The notes under the pieces were generated by a model, which was not told the origin of the DNA, did no database searches, and saw only the letters and a program-made list of their open reading frames with translations. The translations under genes and the position numbers were made by a program. From positions 1,240,001 through 1,304,000 of the forward strand of contig NZ_CP083692.1 in NCBI RefSeq assembly GCF_020096995.1: 64,000 nucleotides of DNA, in the 5' to 3' direction. This DNA comes from Leucobacter sp. Psy1 (GTDB lineage Bacteria > Actinomycetota > Actinomycetes > Actinomycetales > Microbacteriaceae). Of this stretch, positions 35,992 through 44,504 are shown piece after piece (the first letter of the stretch is position 1; the number at the start of each line of letters is the position of its first letter).

Positions 35992-37587
35992 TCATTGGAC
36001 GATCGCTTCGATGAGGATCGGTCCGGTGGTGGTGAGGGCAAAGCGGTATGCCTCGACGAACTCTTCGAGGGACGTGACTCGGCTCGCCGACACGCCATAT
36101 CCCTGGGAGATCGCGACGAAATCAATGCCACCGAGTTCGAGGCCGGGAACGTGGTCCGCGCCCATCCGCTGTGAGAACCCGGCGAGCGCACCGTACCCTG
36201 AGTTGTTGATGATGATGAAGATGGTGCGCGTCTGGCGTTGAGCCGCGGTGTAGAGAGCGGTAATGCCGAAGTTCGCCGATCCATCACCGATCGTCGCGAC
36301 GACCGTCGCTTGTGGATCCCCGATAGCGAACCCGACAGCAGCAGGGAGTCCGAAGCCAAGGCCCCCTGAAGCGGGGAAATGGTACATGCCCGGCCGGTCG
36401 ATGTCCACGCGCTCCAGATAGTCGAGATCCAGCGTCGTTGTCTCGTTGACATAGACCACGGTGTCGTCGACGAGCGTGTTCATCGCTTGAAGCAGGTCGT
36501 GACCAGTCAACGGGGACGCAGCCGCATCCGGCTCGGGGTGGCTGCGCTCCGTTGCTTCGCGGCGTACGCCGCGGTCGGTGACGTCGCGAGCGAGCCCCAG
36601 GAGCGCTGACCCGATCTCTGCGAGGTAGGACCGACCGAACGGTGCTCGCGCTGCGGCGTGCGGATCCTCGGTGAGCTGGCACACATGCGCGTCAGGAGAA
36701 ACGTAGTCGGCGGGCTCCCACCGGTGATAACGGAACACGGGTGCCCCGATCACGAGAACCGTATCGAATGGTGCCAATCGTTCCTGCACCGATGCGATGC
36801 CGGGCACCAAGACCCCCTCGAACGATGGGTGAGTGGTCGGGAACGCGCAGCGGTACGGCGACGGTGCGATGAACACCGAAGCATCGAGCTTCTCGGCGAG
36901 CTCCTGCACTGCAGCGAACACCGCGGGCTGATCTACCGCAGCGGCATCGAGCTCCCCGCCGACCACGAGGGCGACACGGGTCCCAGCGTTGAGCGTCCGG
37001 GTGAGCTCTCTGACCACCAGTCCGTCTTCTGACCGGTCGCGCAGCACCGATCGGCGAAGCAGCAGTGCATCGCTCTCGAGAGCGGGCTGCTCCCAGTCGT
37101 CGAGCGGTACTGACAGGTAGACAGGGCCGCGGGGGTGCGTCGTCGCCTCGAAGATGGCTTCCGAGAGTGCCCGGGGCACGTCCGCGGCGGCGAGCGGCTC
37201 ATGTGCGTACTTCACGAGCGGCGCCGGGAGCGTCGCCGCATCAGTATTCGAGAGCATCGTCTCCTGTCCGACTGTCCTCCGAACCTGCTGTCCGGCGATC
37301 ACCACCAGTGGCACGTTCCCGGAACGCGCGTTGGTGAGCGCGCCCATGGCATTCCCGCTGCCTGAGGCCGCGTGCAAGTTGACGAGTGCCGGCTCTCCCG
37401 TGGCTCGTGAATACCCTTCGGCCATCCCGACGACGACCTGCTCGTGCAGGCCGAGCACGAACTCCATGTCTTCGGGAAGACCCGCGAGGAACGGGATCTC
37501 ATTCGACCCCGGATTCCCGAAGACCTTCGAGATGCCGTGATTCCGTGCCAGCGCGAACACCGACTCGCGTACAGTCGTGGGCGACAT
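35992..37587 (-). CDS. mdlC: Benzoylformate decarboxylase
   Basis: This thiamine-diphosphate enzyme decarboxylates benzoylformate (phenylglyoxylate) to benzaldehyde. The 531-aa protein keeps the family's active-site residues: Ser in NPGSNEIPF, the cofactor Glu in GLHEQVVVGMAEGYS, His in NLHAASGSGNAMGAL, and the second His in CAFPTTHPSFEG. The ThDP motif is GDGSANFG followed by NNSGYGAL. The start is the ATG with GAAAGGAA upstream; the longer open frame adds 46 codons without family similarity. Mandelate dehydrogenase and racemase genes are absent, so the imported substrate may be the 2-oxoacid itself or be oxidised elsewhere. Confidence 0.92.
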   Translation of the reverse strand: MSPTTVRESVFALARNHGISKVFGNPGSNEIPFLAGLPEDMEFVLGLHEQVVVGMAEGYSRATGEPALVNLHAASGSGNAMGALTNARSGNVPLVVIAGQQVRRTVGQETMLSNTDAATLPAPLVKYAHEPLAAADVPRALSEAIFEATTHPRGPVYLSVPLDDWEQPALESDALLLRRSVLRDRSEDGLVVRELTRTLNAGTRVALVVGGELDAAAVDQPAVFAAVQELAEKLDASVFIAPSPYRCAFPTTHPSFEGVLVPGIASVQERLAPFDTVLVIGAPVFRYHRWEPADYVSPDAHVCQLTEDPHAAARAPFGRSYLAEIGSALLGLARDVTDRGVRREATERSHPEPDAAASPLTGHDLLQAMNTLVDDTVVYVNETTTLDLDYLERVDIDRPGMYHFPASGGLGFGLPAAVGFAIGDPQATVVATIGDGSANFGITALYTAAQRQTRTIFIIINNSGYGALAGFSQRMGADHVPGLELGGIDFVAISQGYGVSASRVTSLEEFVEAYRFALTTTGPILIEAIVQ

Positions 37588-37631
37588 ATGGTTCCTTTCG
37601 TCGGGGGAGACCCCCATGTGAGCAGCTGACA

Positions 37632-38993
37632 TCACTGCACTACCAATGATGGCAACCAGAGCACGAGCGATGGTGTCGCGAAGAAGAGGGCCACGAGCCC
37701 GATCTCCATGACCACGAACGGCCAAACGCCGCGAAAGACCTCGCTCGACTTGATCCCAGCCGTGCCAGCCACGACGAAGCAGTTGATGCCGACCGGTGGA
37801 GTGACCATGCCGATCTCGATGAGCTTCACGATGAGGATTCCGAGCCAGATGCCGTCGAAGCCCAGTTCCATCGCCACCGGGTAGAGGAGCGGAACCGTGA
37901 TCACCAGGATCGAGATGGACTCGAGTGCCATACCGAGCGGGATGAGGAAGGCGAGCAGCAGCGCCAGGATGAGCCAGCCGGGAACGTCGAGCGATGTCAC
38001 CGCGTCCGTGACCGTCTGCGGGACGCGAGCGACCACAAAGAAGAGCGACAGGATCGCCGACCCGACGATGATGGCGAACACCATCGACGTCGTTCGTGCT
38101 GTCTCCTGCAGGGCATCGATCACGCGAATCCAGAGTTCTCGTGCACCAGCGCGGCGGAACTCCAGGACCAGCATGACCGCTGCTGCGAGCGCCCCGACCG
38201 CGGCGGACTCGGTCGGAGTGAAGATACCGCTGTAGATCCCGCCCATGATGATGATGAACAGGATGGCCAGGCGCACGACGCCCCGGAAGGGGAGGCGCAG
38301 CTTTTGAGCGGCTGCCCCGCTTCTGGCCTGTTCAAGCGCTTCACCGAGCGCTGAGTCCGTCTCCGCGGCAGCAGGATCGACCAACTGCATCTTCCGTGTC
38401 CTCAGACCGATGTACACCATGTACGCGATCGCTGAGAGGACACCGGGAATGATGCCTGCGGCGAGCATCTGCGCGATGGATTCTCCCGCGAGGATCGCGT
38501 AGAGCACGAGGAAGACGCTCGGAGGGATCATCGCGCCGAGTGTGCCGGCCACGGCGACGAGCGCGCCCGCGAGACTGGTGGGGTATCCGGCTTTCCGCAT
38601 CTGGTTGACCGAGAGATTCGCCATCGTCGCGGCGGTACCGATCGTTGAGCCGGACACGGCAGCGAAACCTGCGCACGCTGCGACCGTCGAGATGCCGAGA
38701 CCTCCAGGCAGCTTGCGGAAGCCGCGCTGGGCGACGGCGAACACCTGCTCGGCGATGTTCGCTTTCACGGCGAACGTTCCCATCAAAATGAACATCGGGA
38801 TGATCGTCAGCGAGAATGTCGAGGTCTGGTCGAATGGGACCGCCCCGAGGGAACTCGTCACGAACTTTTCGCCGCGCAGGAGGAAGAGACCGGCTGCTCC
38901 CGACCCGGCGAGTGCGAGCCACACCGGCATTCGGCAGGCGAGCAACACGAGAAGCAGCAGAACGACAACGAGGATCACGGCTCCGGTAGTCAT
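37632..38993 (-). CDS. TRAP transporter large permease (DctM)
   Basis: The 453-aa protein has about 12 to 13 helices and DctM-family motifs: TIPMFILMG-type (here IIPMFILMGTFA) near residue 65, GSTIGTAATMANL, GTLGAMIPPSVFLVLYA and MVTPPVGINCFVVAG near the end. It is the Na+-coupled transport subunit. The start overlaps the small-permease stop by 4 nt. By context it carries an aromatic 2-hydroxy- or 2-oxoacid such as mandelate or benzoylformate. Confidence 0.93.
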   Translation of the reverse strand: MTTGAVILVVVLLLLVLLACRMPVWLALAGSGAAGLFLLRGEKFVTSSLGAVPFDQTSTFSLTIIPMFILMGTFAVKANIAEQVFAVAQRGFRKLPGGLGISTVAACAGFAAVSGSTIGTAATMANLSVNQMRKAGYPTSLAGALVAVAGTLGAMIPPSVFLVLYAILAGESIAQMLAAGIIPGVLSAIAYMVYIGLRTRKMQLVDPAAAETDSALGEALEQARSGAAAQKLRLPFRGVVRLAILFIIIMGGIYSGIFTPTESAAVGALAAAVMLVLEFRRAGARELWIRVIDALQETARTTSMVFAIIVGSAILSLFFVVARVPQTVTDAVTSLDVPGWLILALLLAFLIPLGMALESISILVITVPLLYPVAMELGFDGIWLGILIVKLIEIGMVTPPVGINCFVVAGTAGIKSSEVFRGVWPFVVMEIGLVALFFATPSLVLWLPSLVVQ

Positions 38994-39658
38994 CGGTCAC
39001 CTCCGTCTCGGGCATTATCAGGGGTGTCGTCTGCGCGGGTGCGCGTGTTGCCGAGAGCAGCCGCATCACCGGCTGTGCCGTTTGGCGACGCCAGCGTGCC
39101 TGCTGCAGGATCGGGAACGATCTCCTGTCCGAGCAACGGTTGTTTACGCAGGAGGAGAATTACATTGATGACGGCGACGATGAGGAAGGCGATCAGGCCG
39201 ATCGTGATGAGCCACCGCGAGGGCCAGAGCGGCCAATCGACGAGGCCAGCACGCAGTTCGTTCGACCGTGTGCTGGCGAGCGCGCGCTGCATGCTGCCGA
39301 CCACGAACCACGCCGTGATACCCACCCCGAGGATCCACATCGTCAGGGTGGCGAGCCTCGCGAGTCCCGCGGGCATGGCGTCGGTGAAGAGATCGACAGC
39401 CACATGCGCGTTCGTCGCTCCGGCATAGGCGAGGCCCAGGAACACCGTGGCGACGAGTGCGGACTCGCTCATCTCAACCAGCCCGGGAACCGAACTCTGG
39501 CCGATGTTGCGCGACACCACATCGATCACGATGGCGACCATCATCACGATGGTCGAGAGCGATGCGAGCGCGCCCAGCGGGCCAGCGATCGCGCGTGCCA
39601 AGCGGCGCACTGGATCGGGTGCAGGTGCCGAGACTGTGCTCGGATCCGAGACCGTCAT
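38990..39658 (-). CDS. TRAP transporter small permease (DctQ)
   Basis: This 222-aa protein has four helices at about 30-55, 65-90, 105-125 and 150-170, with the DctQ segment VIDVVSRNIG. It has a Pro/Ala/Ser-rich N-terminal extension and a hydrophilic tail of about 45 residues beyond the core, so it is longer than usual. Its ATG overlaps the binding-protein stop by 4 nt. Confidence 0.9.
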   Translation of the reverse strand: MTVSDPSTVSAPAPDPVRRLARAIAGPLGALASLSTIVMMVAIVIDVVSRNIGQSSVPGLVEMSESALVATVFLGLAYAGATNAHVAVDLFTDAMPAGLARLATLTMWILGVGITAWFVVGSMQRALASTRSNELRAGLVDWPLWPSRWLITIGLIAFLIVAVINVILLLRKQPLLGQEIVPDPAAGTLASPNGTAGDAAALGNTRTRADDTPDNARDGGDR

Positions 39659-40770
39659 GAACGGCCGGCGCAGGTGAGCGAGGGATCTTCCACGACGGAC
39701 TCGTCGAACGCTGCCAGTTCATCCTGGTACATCTCGAGGTAGCCCGCTGCATCCTCGAGTCCATTCGCGGTGGCGTCATCGATCCACTTCTTCTGCAGAT
39801 CATCGCCGACGGCGGCCTCCCACTCGTCGGTCGCGGCGGGGTCCCACTCGTCGATGCCGTCGATCGTCTCGAGGATCGTGTCGCACTGCTCCGTCGTCAC
39901 TTCGCGGAAGACGTCCATGGCGGGGCCTGAATTGAACTCGTCGTTGACCGACTGCACGGCCTGCTGGAGGTCGTCGGGGAGACCGTTAAAGACGTCCAGA
40001 TTCATCCACTGACCGACGGTCGTGTATTGACCGATGCCCGGGTCAGTCCACTGCGGGAGGATGTCCTTGAGCTGGTAGCTCACGAGGCCGTCCATCGGAA
40101 ATGCGACTGCGTCGACTACACCGCGCTCGACGGCTTCGTAGGTCTCGGGCGCCGTGAGGGCGACATTGCCCGCTCCGATGGTGTCGACCGCCGCCTGCAT
40201 GTACGGTCCCGCCATGCGCCAGCGCAGGTCCGCGACGTCGTCGATCGAGGTGACGGGCTCGTCGCTGCCGAGTAGCAGCCGCCCCGCGGGCCAGTGGCCG
40301 AGCATTTTCAGGTTGTTCTGTTCCCAGAGCTGGGCTGCACCCTCGTGCTCGGTGCTCAGCGCGTAGAGGGTCTCATGCGTGGCGTCAGCGTTCTGGGTGA
40401 TGAAGGGGATGCTCACGACGGTGGTCTGCGGGAAAAGCTGGGGTGCGTAGTCGGAGATCGTCTGTCCGACATCTGCACGCCCGTCGCGTACGCACTCCGG
40501 GATCTCGTCGGCAGCGCAGAGCGCGCCGGCACCGGAGACATCGAACGTGATGCGGCCGTCGGTGGCCTCCTCGATCATCCGAATCCACTCTTCTTGGATG
40601 GCCTCGTTCGAGCTGCCCGGGGTCGCCCACGAGGCGAAGGTCAGCACATAGTCTTCGTCGCCTCCGGCCGTGCCGCCGCCGTCGGCGCAGCCGGCGAGCA
40701 TGAGACCGGCCACCGCGACTCCGGCGGTGGCGGCGTAGGTACGGCGGCGTGATCGACTGTGTAACGTCAT
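39655..40770 (-). CDS. TRAP transporter substrate-binding lipoprotein (DctP)
   Basis: The 371-aa extracytoplasmic receptor has a signal with three Arg, a hydrophobic stretch and lipobox LAGC (Cys 28). The DctP fold shows LTFASWATPGSSN at the first strand and the conserved Arg-containing segment DLRWRMAGPYMQ that usually holds the substrate carboxylate. It is first in the operon with the permeases and mdlC, so it probably binds mandelate, benzoylformate or a related arylacid. The ATG is chosen for its GGAGAG site. Confidence 0.92.
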   Translation of the reverse strand: MTLHSRSRRRTYAATAGVAVAGLMLAGCADGGGTAGGDEDYVLTFASWATPGSSNEAIQEEWIRMIEEATDGRITFDVSGAGALCAADEIPECVRDGRADVGQTISDYAPQLFPQTTVVSIPFITQNADATHETLYALSTEHEGAAQLWEQNNLKMLGHWPAGRLLLGSDEPVTSIDDVADLRWRMAGPYMQAAVDTIGAGNVALTAPETYEAVERGVVDAVAFPMDGLVSYQLKDILPQWTDPGIGQYTTVGQWMNLDVFNGLPDDLQQAVQSVNDEFNSGPAMDVFREVTTEQCDTILETIDGIDEWDPAATDEWEAAVGDDLQKKWIDDATANGLEDAAGYLEMYQDELAAFDESVVEDPSLTCAGRS

Positions 40771-40849
40771 TGTGTACTCTCCATTGAATATCCACGAGTG
40801 ATGCAATTCGAGGCTAGCCAGGGAGAGGCGGGCAGCGGGACCCTTCCGG

Positions 40850-40872
40850 ACCGCCCGTTGCTAACGGGCGGT
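40850..40872 (-). terminator. Terminator of the lysR gene
   Basis: ACCGCCCGTT (40850-40859) pairs perfectly with AACGGGCGGT (40863-40872) around GCT, 1 nt after the regulator stop. It separates the lysR transcript from the TRAP-mdlC operon, whose promoter must lie in the next 80 bp. Confidence 0.75.
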
Positions 40873-40873
40873 G

Positions 40874-41818
40874 TTAGCGTGACTTACTGACCTCGTCGAT
40901 GACGAAGGGGACGGGGAACGTGACGCTGCGCGATTCGGTCTCGGTGATCGCCCGTGTCACGGTTTCCCGGAACCAGTGCAGCGCCGGCGCATCCTGGTAC
41001 GCGCGCCTGGAGTACAGACGCACCTGGATGGACTCGAGCCCGAACGGCAGTGGACGGGCAGCGAACTCGGGTGACTGCGACCAGACCTCTGCGAGACTGC
41101 CGGGAACAGTGGCGATGAGGGCGGCTCCCTGGAGAATGCGGGGGAGCGCTGAGAAGTGGTTCACGTGCAGCCGCGGTTCGACGTGCTGGTCGAGTCGTGC
41201 GAGCGCGGAGCGCACCCACGGTGCCCCCGAGTCCCCGCTCACGAAGACGTGATCCGCGGCGCAGTAGTCCTCGAACGAAATGCGATCATCGGCCGCGAGC
41301 GGGTGTTTGGCCGCGAGCAGCACGGCGTAGTCCTCGGACTTGATGGGCCGGGAATCGAGGCGCGCACTGAGGTTCGCGGAGTGAATTGCGAGATCGACGG
41401 TTCCTCGCGTGAGGTCCTCCTCGATCGTCGACAGGTTGAGCGATTGCACGTCGAGGCTGATATGAGGCCCGTGACGTCGTAGTGCTCGCGAGATCGGTGC
41501 GGCCCAGTGCAGTTCGCCCATCTCGGTCAGCGCAATCTTGAAGCGGCGCCGAGATTCCCTCGGTGCGAAGCCGCGCGTGGCGACCGCACGGTCGAGCGCG
41601 TCGAGAGCCTCGCGCACGGTGCCATACAGTTCGTCGGCGAATGCCGTGGATGACATTTCACGACCAACACGGATGAACAGGCGATCATCGAAGTTCTGAC
41701 GGAGTTTGGCGAGCGTCTGACTGACCGCTGACGGCGACACGTACAGGTTCTCGGCGGCGGCGGTCAGGCTCCGGGATTCATAGATCGCCGCGAACGTGCG
41801 AAGAAGGTTCAGATCCAC
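40874..41818 (-). CDS. LysR-family transcriptional regulator
   Basis: The 314-aa protein has an N-terminal HTH at about 3-62 (LLRTFAAIYESRSLTAAAE, then SPSAVSQTLAKLR) and a LysR substrate-binding domain at about 90-300. The GTG start has no ribosome site, but TACTAT lies 6 nt upstream, so the mRNA may be leaderless. It lies directly upstream of the TRAP-mdlC operon on the same strand and divergent from a DUF3237 gene. It is likely the activator of aryl-2-oxoacid catabolism. Confidence 0.9.
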   Translation of the reverse strand: MDLNLLRTFAAIYESRSLTAAAENLYVSPSAVSQTLAKLRQNFDDRLFIRVGREMSSTAFADELYGTVREALDALDRAVATRGFAPRESRRRFKIALTEMGELHWAAPISRALRRHGPHISLDVQSLNLSTIEEDLTRGTVDLAIHSANLSARLDSRPIKSEDYAVLLAAKHPLAADDRISFEDYCAADHVFVSGDSGAPWVRSALARLDQHVEPRLHVNHFSALPRILQGAALIATVPGSLAEVWSQSPEFAARPLPFGLESIQVRLYSRRAYQDAPALHWFRETVTRAITETESRSVTFPVPFVIDEVSKSR

Positions 41819-41878
41819 AACTTCATAGTAGGGTGACGACGACCGGGTGAATGAGTCATGACGTGCGAAGGAGCATCG

Positions 41879-42355
41879 ATGCCGAACGAGCGACCCAGCC
41901 CCGAGCCGCCAGACCTGAGGTTCTTCGCGCGATTCACCATCCGTGTGGCGACGCCGGTCGAGACCGGCACCATCGGGTCCGCTCGGCATCGGATCATCCA
42001 CATCACGGGTGGCGCCGTGGAGGGACCGGCGATCCGCGGCGAGGTCCTGCCGGCAGGCGCCGACTTCCAGGTCATCCGCTCCGACACGACGACCGATCTC
42101 CTCGCGAAGTACGCGATCCGCACCGACGACGACGAGGTCATCATCGTCGAGAACGCCGGGGTCCGCACCGCAAGTCCCGCCGACGTCGAGCGAATCGCCG
42201 CGGGCAAGCCGGTTGATCCGGAACGGGTCTACTTCCGCTGTGTCCCCCGACTCACTGCGAGCGGCTCCTGGTCCTGGCTTGAAGATCGCGTCTTCATCGG
42301 AGCCGGCCAACGTTTCCCCGACCGGGTACAGGTCGACGTCTTCGAGGTGCTCTAG
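41879..42355 (+). CDS. DUF3237 family protein
   Basis: This 158-aa protein matches the DUF3237 pattern, with HRIIHITGGAVEGPAIRGEVLPAGADFQ near residues 36-63 in short pieces and YFRCVPR and FIGAGQR toward the end. It is predicted to form a small beta-barrel; the function is unknown. The ATG at 41879 has AAGGAG upstream and is preferred to one seven codons earlier. It is divergent from the LysR gene, which may control it. Such proteins often accompany aromatic or hydroxyacid catabolic genes. Confidence 0.85.
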   Translation: MPNERPSPEPPDLRFFARFTIRVATPVETGTIGSARHRIIHITGGAVEGPAIRGEVLPAGADFQVIRSDTTTDLLAKYAIRTDDDEVIIVENAGVRTASPADVERIAAGKPVDPERVYFRCVPRLTASGSWSWLEDRVFIGAGQRFPDRVQVDVFEVL

Positions 42356-42378
42356 GCACTCGAGGCGCTCACTCCGCG

Positions 42379-43497
42379 CTACGCGATGCGGGAGCCGCGG
42401 GGCACGTGTCTGGCCGGCGTGCGGAGCCGCCGGTACCCTCCGCCGAGCGCGAGCAGCGCGAGTACGGTTTGCAGCGTCATCCCGAGCCACCACACCGGAA
42501 CAGTGTCGTCGAGGTCGTCCTCGACGGGCGTCTCGAGTGCCGACGGGGCGCACTCGTTGTAGCCGGGCTCGGCCGTTTCGGCGACCTGCATCGAACGGAC
42601 GGCCCCCGCGATCGTGCTGAAGAGGTCGTCGTCGGCCCACCTGTCGCGCGATGGACCGCCCTGCCCCGTCGTGACGGTGTCGGCGACGACCACGTAGGGA
42701 TTGAGCGCGAGCACCCACCAGGTCCCGGTGGTGTCGGTGACGGGCCACGTGTCGACGGTCGGCTCGCATGTTTCAGGTACCGCGTCGAAGCATGAGGAGT
42801 CGTCGGGAGCGCACGCGTCCACCGCCTCCCAGTATTCGTCGGTGAGCGTCTGGCTCTCGACCTCGACGTACTGGGTGCTGAGCCCCGTAGCGAGCGCGAA
42901 CGCGATCAACGTGCCCACTGAGAGGAGCGCCACGACGAGATACGCGGTGACGATCGCGAAGACCTGCGACGAGATGAGCGCAGACAGGCCGACCCCGATG
43001 ATGGTGAACAGGCCGATCTGGAGAACGAGTGCGAGTAAAGCGAGCAGGAGCCTCGACGCGTTGAACTGCCCGAACGCCAGGCTCGCGACGACGAACGGTG
43101 ACGCCACCACGAGGAACGCGATACCTGTGATCCAGGCAGCGAGCGCCTTGCCGAGGAGGATCGCCCACGGTCCCAGCAGCGTGACCTGCGTCGTCGCGAG
43201 CGTTGCGGCAGCGCGATCGGCGCCGATCGAACCCGCGGAGACAGCCGGGGCGACGAGCGTGCCGAACAGGAGCACGAAGTACACGATCACCGAGAACATC
43301 GGGAACCCCTGCACCGAGGTGTCGTAGGCGGAGGCGCCCGCGTCGAGGATGAACCAGGTCACCACCGTCACTGCGCCGATCACGACGAACCAGACGATGG
43401 CGAGGATCAGCAGGACGCGTGAGCGCATCCGCTGACGCAGTTCGAGCCCCGCCACGATTCCGATACCGCGGAGAAGCCCTGGAGTCGCCGGGTTCAT
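42379..43497 (-). CDS. ABC-2 type transporter permease
   Basis: The 372-aa membrane protein has six to seven helices, an N-terminal basic segment (LELRQRMRSRVLL) and an extracytoplasmic acidic, Cys-containing loop at about 215-335 (DACAPDDSSCFD, TCEPTVD), which may be disulfide-bonded. It ends with a helix and a basic tail. It overlaps the ATPase stop by 4 nt. This is an exporter-type permease of unknown substrate, perhaps a drug or lipid. Confidence 0.85.
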   Translation of the reverse strand: MNPATPGLLRGIGIVAGLELRQRMRSRVLLILAIVWFVVIGAVTVVTWFILDAGASAYDTSVQGFPMFSVIVYFVLLFGTLVAPAVSAGSIGADRAAATLATTQVTLLGPWAILLGKALAAWITGIAFLVVASPFVVASLAFGQFNASRLLLALLALVLQIGLFTIIGVGLSALISSQVFAIVTAYLVVALLSVGTLIAFALATGLSTQYVEVESQTLTDEYWEAVDACAPDDSSCFDAVPETCEPTVDTWPVTDTTGTWWVLALNPYVVVADTVTTGQGGPSRDRWADDDLFSTIAGAVRSMQVAETAEPGYNECAPSALETPVEDDLDDTVPVWWLGMTLQTVLALLALGGGYRRLRTPARHVPRGSRIA

Positions 43498-44459
43498 GGG
43501 GATTCCTCTCCCTCGTGCGCCGGTCCGCCGTCTGAGCCCAGGTGCATGAACGTGCGCGCGATCCGCCCGGTGACGGGAGCGAAGTCCACGACCGGCACCC
43601 CCGATCCCACCAGCCGTTGGAGCAGGGCCACGGCTTCCTGCTCCGTGGCGAGGTCCACGATGACGGCGGGTCCGGCCGCGGTCGCCCGTTCCTCGCGCAC
43701 GGCACCGTAACCCGCGAGTGTCGAGACGAGCGCGGTGTGATCGAGGGCGCGCACGCGGTAGCGCTCGCCGGTACTCGCCGCCGCGAGGGTCTCGGCGTCC
43801 ACCGTTCGGCCGTCGCGCAGGTAGACGGCTCGGTCGGCGACCTGTTCCAGGTCTTCGAGCAAATGGCTCGTGATGAGGATCGCGACCCCGTCGGCGGCGA
43901 GACGTCTGAGCGTGCCCCGCAGATGCGAGCGGGCGGCGGGGTCGAGTCCGGAGGCGGGCTCGTCGAGCAGGAGGACGCGCGGGCGGTGCACGAGCGAGCG
44001 GCCGAGGCTGAGCCGTTGCTGCTGGCCCCGCGACAGGGTGGCGGTGCGCTGGTCCGCGAGGGGAGCGAGGCCGGTCTGGTCGAGCAGCTCCTCGACCCTG
44101 GTGGTGCAGAGCGGCCCGCGGATGCCGTACATCCTGGCCATCGCCGTGAGGACCTCCCTGACCGTGAGGTTCGGCCACACGCCAAGGGTGTCAGGCATCC
44201 ATCCGAGCGCGGCGCGCACGGCGGGAAGCTGGGTGACTGGATCGTTGCCAGCGATCCTGATGGAGCCGTGGTCGGGAGCGAGCAGCGACGCGAGCATCAG
44301 CATGAGCGTCGTTTTGCCGCTGCCGTTCGGTCCGACGAGGGCTGTGATGCTGCCGTGCGGCACCGTGAGCGAGGCGTCGACGACGACGGGAGTCTTGCCG
44401 AAGGACCGCGCGAGCCCGATGGCGACGATCCCGCCCTCGGGGTCGGTGGAGGTACTCAT
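43494..44459 (-). CDS. ABC-2 type transporter ATP-binding protein
   Basis: This 321-aa ATPase of the drug/polyketide exporter group has Walker A GPNGSGKTT, signature LSRGQQQRLSLGRSLV and Walker B VLLLDEPASGLD. It has a C-terminal domain after residue 215 that is usual for the CcmA/DrrA type. It precedes and overlaps the permease gene. There is no regulator nearby. Its physical link to the hpa operon behind it (46-bp gap) is probably incidental. Confidence 0.9.
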   Translation of the reverse strand: MSTSTDPEGGIVAIGLARSFGKTPVVVDASLTVPHGSITALVGPNGSGKTTLMLMLASLLAPDHGSIRIAGNDPVTQLPAVRAALGWMPDTLGVWPNLTVREVLTAMARMYGIRGPLCTTRVEELLDQTGLAPLADQRTATLSRGQQQRLSLGRSLVHRPRVLLLDEPASGLDPAARSHLRGTLRRLAADGVAILITSHLLEDLEQVADRAVYLRDGRTVDAETLAAASTGERYRVRALDHTALVSTLAGYGAVREERATAAGPAVIVDLATEQEAVALLQRLVGSGVPVVDFAPVTGRIARTFMHLGSDGGPAHEGEESP

Positions 44460-44504
44460 GGCGTCAGCCTATCCCTCGCACCGACCGCCGACCGGCGATC
44501 CGCG

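Noticed and set aside
41821-42769. Upstream extension of the LysR frame of more than 300 codons
   Set aside because: It is antisense to the DUF3237 gene and Arg-rich. The HTH begins right after the GTG at 41818.
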